Shown: positions 51,788-64,000 of the stretch, one piece after another
Position numbering within the stretch: the first letter of the stretch is position 1
How the letters are laid out: every line of letters starts with the position of its first letter
NCBI GenBank assembly: GCA_019802505.1
Contig: JAFMOC010000077.1
Location: 1,127,501-1,191,500, forward strand
From: Corydoras sp. C115
Lineage: Eukaryota > Chordata > Actinopteri > Siluriformes > Callichthyidae
Direction: 5' to 3'
DNA: 64,000 nt
Position numbers and translations under genes: made by a program
Notes under the pieces: model-generated
What the model saw: the letters and a program-made list of their open reading frames with translations, nothing else
Told to the model about the DNA's origin: nothing
Databases searched by the model: none

Positions 51788-52018
51788 AGACTTAAGATTG
51801 GCTTAGACTTAGTCTCAGTGGTTAGGATGTTGGGATATCAATCTGAAGGTTGTGGGTTCAAATCCAAGTTCCACTGAAGTTACATGAACTTAAGCAAGAC
51901 CCTTAACCCTCATCGCTCCAGTGTGCTGTATGTAACAATGCTCTCTGACCCCAACTGAGTTGGTATACATGTAAGTCGCTGAATAAAAGCGTCTACTAAA
52001 TGAACAAATGTAAATGTA
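51788..52018 (+). mobile_element. second-family tRNA-derived SINE
   Basis: Tandem to the preceding SINE. Head CTCAGTGGTTAGGATGTTGG and GTGGGTTCAAATCC, body GACCCTTAACCCTCATCGCTC, tail GTAAGTCGCTGAATAAAAGC GTCTACTAAATG. It is the best plus-strand example of the family that is nested in the LINE at 24660. Confidence 0.8.
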
Positions 52019-52139
52019 AGGCTGTTTAGAGGAGCTATTATTTTGATGTATTACCCTTCACGATCAAATATACTGTAAATATAAGATGTATTAATGAATT
52101 TATTTACGCATTTACGAATGCTGGGGCATTATGTGAATA

Positions 52140-52660
52140 CAACTCTGCAAAAAGCCGATTTTAAGGCAGTGATGTAAAGTTTTGTACGGTTTAACCCTTG
52201 CTGTGCTCTGGTGCTACGTGGGGGACTGTAATGTGTTGATGTGACATCACATGCAGGACAGCAGGGCGGAGTGAAATGCCACTGACAGACTGAACATTCT
52301 GACAGATTTACAATCAAAAAAGCCATTCATTGATCTAAAGGCGTAACAGTGAACAGAAGCGACCGGCATATATACGCATAACGACAGAGCACGCTAGCTA
52401 GCCTGCTAGCTAACCAGCTACTTACAGAGTTAGCTATGTGGCTGCACCGTCAGAGATTAGTCCTTCCACCTTCTCCTGCTCCTGCTTAAAGTGTCATTTA
52501 ATTTAGCACTCACACAGCTACTACTGTTTCAATAAAGTCTCGGGCTGAATGTCTGTAATAACTGAAAACAGCAGCTGACAGCTGTTCATCAAACTTCCTC
52601 CTCGTCATGCAAAGCCCGTGCAGAGCAGCGCTGGGTGGAGGGAGCTGGAGTTTCTTAATG
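52140..52660 (-). promoter_or_regulatory. GC-richer patch, candidate ANO10 promoter / first exon
   Basis: Raised GC, several CpGs and a GCTAGCTAGC cluster in otherwise AT-rich DNA. A strong donor-like CTCT/GTAAGTAG lies on the minus strand at 52426/52425, so a 5' UTR exon ending at 52426 could splice to the 48179 acceptor. An open frame on the minus strand (52770-52510) includes CMTRRKFDEQLSAAVFSYY but matches no protein I know. Tentative. Confidence 0.3.
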
Positions 52661-52709
52661 TACTTCCTACACTTACAAAATAACACACCTACCTCAACAT
52701 CCCAAAAGC

Positions 52710-53548
52710 TAGAGCTGTGCGATACCAAAAATTTTGGTATCGATCCGATACCAAGTAAATACAGGGCCAATATCGCGATATTCGATACAGATACCGATAC
52801 TTTTTAATATTTAAGATTCATTGATCCAAAAGAGGCGGCACGGTGGCCTCTCAGCGCTAGGGATTCCCGGTTCGAATCCCCATCTGGGTGGAGTTTCCAT
52901 GTTCTCCCCGTGTCTGCGTGGGTTTCCTCCGGGTTCTCCGGTTTCCTCCCACAATCCAAAAACATGGATCAAGTCAATTGAATTCTCAAAAAAAAATTGC
53001 CCCATATAGAGTGTGTCTGTGTGAGTGAGTGTGTGCCCAGCGATGGATTGGCGCCCTGTCCTGGGTCTATCTGCCCAGCGCCCGAGACGTTCTCCCCTGG
53101 ATGGGCATGGGGAACCCCACCGCGACCCTAATAGAGGATAAAGCGGGAGATAATGAATGAATGAATGATCCAAAAGACCTAGTATAGAATTTCGCCAAAC
53201 ATTGTAGGTGACAACAAAATAATGTATCCCAATCAACATCTTTGTTTAGAAACAATGGAACAGTAATAAAACCAAGATTGCTTTAACGTGAGGAAAATAT
53301 ATATTTTTGAGGTACAAAAGGAGAAACGACAATACGAATATAAAGCAAAAAATGCTCCCCTCACTAGACAGTTTTTTCTTTCTTTGTTTCTTTTTTTCAA
53401 ATAGAATTGTTCTTAGGCAAAACAATAAAAAAGGAATTTTCACACACAAAAAACTTGAGTATCGATCTTTTTACGCAAGTATTGTTCAACACCAATACCA
53501 GCGTTGGTATCGATATTATCGATATTTGTATCGATCCGCACAGCTCTA
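52710..53548. mobile_element. hAT-type DNA element, family 3, with nested SINE
   Basis: TAGAGCTGTGCG at the left end is perfectly inverted at the right end (CGCACAGCTCTA). The 8-bp target duplication CCAAAAGC is perfect (52702-52709 and 53549-53556). Without the SINE at 52834-53165 the element is about 495 bases and non-coding. Subterminal regions are packed with TATCGAT/GATACC motifs. Confidence 0.9.
52834..53165 (+). mobile_element. SINE inside a hAT-type element, box A deleted, subfamily B
   Basis: Perfect 12-bp duplication TGATCCAAAAGA (52822-52833 and 53166-53177). The head reads GGCGGCACGGTGG then CCTCTCAGCGC: about 20 bases holding box A are gone, while box B GGTTCGAATCC is intact. 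B-type diagnostic states. Confidence 0.92.
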
Positions 53549-53692
53549 CCAAAAGCAAGCACATGCCCTCCAAACTGCTCTTGTCATAAAAGTATCATTA
53601 CTATTTTTTCTGTTTTTTAATCATTTTAAACAAGATGGTAACCAGGTCCTTCGGTAAGGAATTCGTTTCTTGAAAACTGATTCGACTTTCTG

Positions 53693-54044
53693 GGCAGCAC
53701 GGTGGCTTAGTGGTTAGCACGTTCGCCTCTCAGCGCTAGGGATTCCCTGTTCGAATCCCCATCTGGGTGGAGTTTCCATGTTCTCCCCGTGTCTGTGTGG
53801 GTTTCCTCTGGGTTCTCCGGTTTCCTCCCACAGTCCAAAAACATGGATCAAGTCCATTGAATTCTCAAAAATTGCCCCATATAGAGAGTGTTTGAGTGAA
53901 TGAGTGTGTGCCCAGCGATAGATTGGCGCCCTGTCCTGGGTCTATCTGCCCAGCGCCCGAGACGTTCTCCCCTGGATGGGCATGGGGAACCCCACCGCGA
54001 CCCTAATAGAGGATAAAGCGGAAGATAATGAATGAATGAATGAA
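53693..54044 (+). mobile_element. tRNA-derived SINE, main family, subfamily B
   Basis: Full-length plus copy with a perfect 15-bp duplication TGATTCGACTTTCTG (53678-53692 and 54045-54059) and tail (GAAT)n. B-type diagnostic states. Young looking. Confidence 0.93.
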
Positions 54045-54110
54045 TGATTCGACTTTCTGATCAAAATAGTTCATGCCAAGTTGAGTTGGTGATTTTTCAG
54101 AGCTTCATTT

Positions 54111-54370
54111 CCATCCATCCATCCATTATCTTCCACTTTATCCTATATTAGGGTCGCAGTGGGGTTTCCCATGATACACAGGAGTCAGATACACCCAGGA
54201 CAGGGCGCCAATCCATCGCTGGGCACACACTCACTCACACAGACACGCACACTCTATATGGGGCAATTTGGAGAACTCAATTGGAAACTCCACCCAGATG
54301 GGGATTCGAACCGGGAATCCCTAATGCTGAGAGGCGAACGTGCTAACCACTAAGCCACTGTGCCGCCCGG
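54111..54370 (-). mobile_element. tRNA-derived SINE, main family, subfamily A, internally deleted
   Basis: Minus copy with two internal deletions (after TTTCCCATGA, and between CTCAATTGG and AAACTCCACC). GCTTCATTT on both sides (54102-54110 and 54371-54379) looks like the target duplication. Confidence 0.85.
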
Positions 54371-55379
54371 GCTTCATTTTAAGAATAATAATTTAAGTTG
54401 CTATAAAATAGATTTTGCTTAATTAATGCAATTAAAGCTTATTGTATCATTTATTAAGAATGTGTTGTAACTTAGCAGGACTTCCTAACTACTGACTTGT
54501 GATGTTCTCATTTGTAAGTCGCTTTGGATAAAAGCATCTGCTAAATCACTAAAAGTAGATGTAAATATAATGTAGCAGGAACCATTTATGATAAAGACGT
54601 TTATGTGGGCTTGCAAAGTCACCAGCGTGGTGTGGTGTGGTGTGACAACCTGAAGTGGGATGCCTCAGGAGGCAGAATTAAAAGCATTGTTTTAACGTGG
54701 TGCTGCCCAGCCATCACAGAATCTCCTGAGGAATAATAAAGTGTCAGTCTTAACATCAGAAGTGATTTAGTGCGAGGACATGTCCATCTGTGGTGATTAC
54801 TTTTGCCTTCAGCTCATGCCGATTGTGATAAGACTCACAATAGTATTATGTCTCTAAACATTTAAATATAATAATAAAAAATAGTCCAGTATTTAACCAG
54901 TTAATGTGAAGGCAATATGCAACAACTAGTAGCAATGTTGCTTCATAGAAAGAAAGTCCTTACTTTTTGAGTCCTCATACATTCAATGACAGACAAAGTG
55001 TTTTTTTTACCATATGTATAAATATGTTTGTCTGTCAGGCTGCACTGTGACATGCTGGTGCAAGCTATAGTATCCAAGGCAAAATAAATACTTGTATAAA
55101 ACCCTTTTATTTTTTGGCGGTAGCAGAAAAAAAGCATGTAGTTTTACAAAACAGGAACAAGTATGTAAGTGAAACTTACAGTATAAATATGTAGTATAGT
55201 AGTATAAATAGTATGTAGTATATGTAGTATAAATATAAACAGTATATTTTGAAACTAAACTTGTTGAAACTAGAGTACACAATATTTATTAGGGAACTAT
55301 TACCACACATTAACAAGGGTTTAAATCCTTGAGCTTTCAAGCTGTTTCTGTCGCCTCTTATTTTTCTGTATTTGTTTAT

Positions 55380-55725
55380 TCATTCATTCATTATCTCCCG
55401 CTTTATCCTCTATTAGGGTCGCGGTGGGGTTCCCCATGCCCATCCAGGGGAGAACGTCTCGGGCGCTGGGCAGATAGACCCAGGACAGGGCGCCAATCCA
55501 TCGCTGGGCGCACACTCACTCACACAGACACACTCTATATGGGGCAATTTTTGAGAATTCAATTGACTTGATCCATGTTTTTGGACTGTGGGAGGAAACC
55601 GGAGAACCCGGAGGAAACCCACGCAGACACGGAGAGAACATGGAAACTCCACCCAGATGGGGATTCGAACTGGGAATCCCTAGTGCTGAGAGGCGAACGT
55701 GCTAACCACTAAGCCACTGTGCCGC
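55380..55725 (-). mobile_element. tRNA-derived SINE, main family, subfamily B
   Basis: Minus copy with a perfect 14-bp duplication CTGTATTTGTTTAT on the left (55366-55379), repeated on the right (55726-55739) to within its last base. B-type diagnostic states. Confidence 0.92.
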
Positions 55726-56039
55726 CTGTATTTGTTTATAATACATATAATTAAGATTTAACAAATAATCTCACAAAAGGACAAACTATTTTACATACTA
55801 TTTGATTTTCTTAACTTGCTGTTTTAGTATGTTTGTCGTGGACAGTGTTAAAGGACTAAACCTTACATATGTGGGAAATCGTAAATCTAAATATTTAACA
55901 CTTATTTAACACTGTCAAAAATCATTTTAAAAGTTCAGCGTCGAAAAACAACGTATTAAGTCCATGTAGTTGTACACTATATAGTGTATAGGGTCATTGT
56001 TTATACACCCTACTAAGCAGACTAGATATCAATATGAGA

Positions 56040-56121
56040 CCGAGCTGTTTACGGTCTGCAGCGTTCTGCAGCGGGACCAAAGGTCCCAGTGACGTCTGAA
56101 GGCTTGTACGTTTCCCAAAAC
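56040..56121 (+). promoter_or_regulatory. ABHD5: ABHD5 promoter-proximal / 5' UTR region
   Basis: CpG-containing sequence just before the ABHD5 start. It includes an inverted repeat GGGACC-AAA-GGTCCC (56073-56087) and a near-CRE TGACGTC (56090-56096). The transcription start is not determinable from sequence; the functional role is inferred from position. Confidence 0.45.
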
Positions 56122-63029
<6,908 letters not shown>

Positions 63030-63237
63030 ATATATCAAATGCGGAATGTCATTTTTAAACACTTGTTTTTCCTACCAGTGCTCTTGTTCATGAGTGCAAT
63101 TCTAGTAAAATGATGTTAAAAAGGGCCAAACCGAACCTTTCACAACACATTCTTTATTTAATCTGTCTACTGCTCGGTTTAAACAAGAATGTGTATTTTA
63201 TGTATATTAATTTGTACTGGTTTCCCCAGTTCATTCA

Positions 63238-63281
<44 letters not shown>

Positions 63282-64000
63282 AACTAAAAACCCCATTCTT
63301 TATTGGTACTTACAGACACTAATGGTAACGTTTTGTTATAATTTAATAGACATTAGACATACAACCATAGACAAGCTTTTTAAGTTTGGAAAGAATATCT
63401 ACATTTCTAATCTAACAAGTGTTCTTGTCTATTGATTTTGTCACTCATTTTAATGGTTTTAAATATGTATTTTATTTATGTAATTATGTATTATATATGG
63501 TATTAATATTACTAATCAGTTAATAATATATCTGAAATAATGTGAAACATAATTTCTTTGACATTTTTATTCATTTCATAACTTTAAGCATTTTGAAATT
63601 TATTTTTATAATAATTTTACAGTAGAATAGATCTTGAGGTTTAAAGGCCACGTGCTCTGGTTTAAACTACCTCAATCTGTTATAAAAAGCTGTGAAAATA
63701 AACAGATGTGCCAAGGGTTTTATGGAAATGCCTACCAGCATCAGCATTTGTCACAGGCACCAGCATGTCAGAAAGCTATAACCAGGTCATAGTTCAAGTG
63801 CTGCAATACATCACTGACCTGTCAGTGGATTTAATGTAGTGGCCGATCGGTGTAGCTACCTGTTCCACATTATACATCTAACTGAAATCACACATCTGTA
63901 GGATGTATCAGGTTTAATTTATTTTTAAAATCTTTAAGCTTTAATAGATGATGTAGATTTACATGATATTTGCATGTAAATTTCATTTGCTGTATATGAT
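63030..64000 (+). other. ABHD5: ABHD5 3' UTR and downstream
   Basis: No coding signs. A run of 39 A (63242-63280) lies inside. An AATAAA at 63697-63702 is a possible poly(A) signal; the true 3' end may be there or beyond the window. Confidence 0.45.

Larger units (their letters stand above)
48180..56121. other. ANO10-ABHD5 head-to-head region (5' UTR intron and intergenic)
   Basis: No confident coding exon. From left to right it holds AT-rich sequence, a 1.6-kb hAT-type element (49009-50629), two adjoining SINEs (about 51426-52018), a GC-richer patch (about 52140-52660), another hAT-type element with a SINE inside (52710-53548), SINEs at 53693-54044, 54111-54370 and 55380-55725, and then the ABHD5 promoter side. 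The ANO10 first non-coding exon must lie here or beyond. Confidence 0.6.

Overview
The window is AT-rich vertebrate nuclear DNA, most likely from a teleost fish. Coding sequence is split by GT-AG introns, and the introns hold fish-type tRNA-derived SINEs, L2-like LINE remnants, hAT-type DNA elements and long dinucleotide repeats. An ostariophysan such as a catfish is possible, but the sequence alone does not settle it.

Three protein genes are recognised by exon-by-exon translation, in the order SNRK - ANO10 - ABHD5, which is also the order I know from human 3p22. (1) SNRK, plus strand, enters from the left. Only its last three coding exons (13856-14068, 15894-16028, 17959-19285) and 3' UTR (to about 21.63 kb) are inside; the N-terminal kinase exons lie to the left. 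(2) ANO10, minus strand, is complete in its coding part: 13 coding exons from the start codon at 48167 down to a tiny last exon at 26113-26154, giving 648 residues, with every splice phase matching. It is tail-to-tail with SNRK. (3) ABHD5 (CGI-58), plus strand, has seven coding exons from 56122 to 63029 giving 344 residues. It is head-to-head with ANO10, and its 3' UTR runs toward the right edge.

Region by region: 1-13.8 kb is SNRK intron with a 360-bp direct duplication and scattered repeats. 13.8-21.6 kb is the SNRK 3' half. 21.7-26.1 kb is the repeat-filled gap between the two gene ends (hAT element, SINE, LINE with a SINE inside). 26.1-48.2 kb is ANO10. 48.2-56.1 kb is the ANO10/ABHD5 intergenic or 5' UTR intron region, dense in young transposons. 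56.1-64 kb is ABHD5.

The three genes are not an operon and have unrelated jobs: an AMPK-related kinase, a TMEM16-family membrane protein, and a lipid-droplet lipase co-activator. No bacterial-type system, CRISPR array or clearly new gene was found. The observations most worth checking are a (TG)22 repeat directly against the last ABHD5 3' splice site, a CaaX-like C-terminus on SNRK, hAT-type elements with 8-bp target duplications (one carrying a nested SINE), and two SINE subfamilies separated by three linked diagnostic sites.
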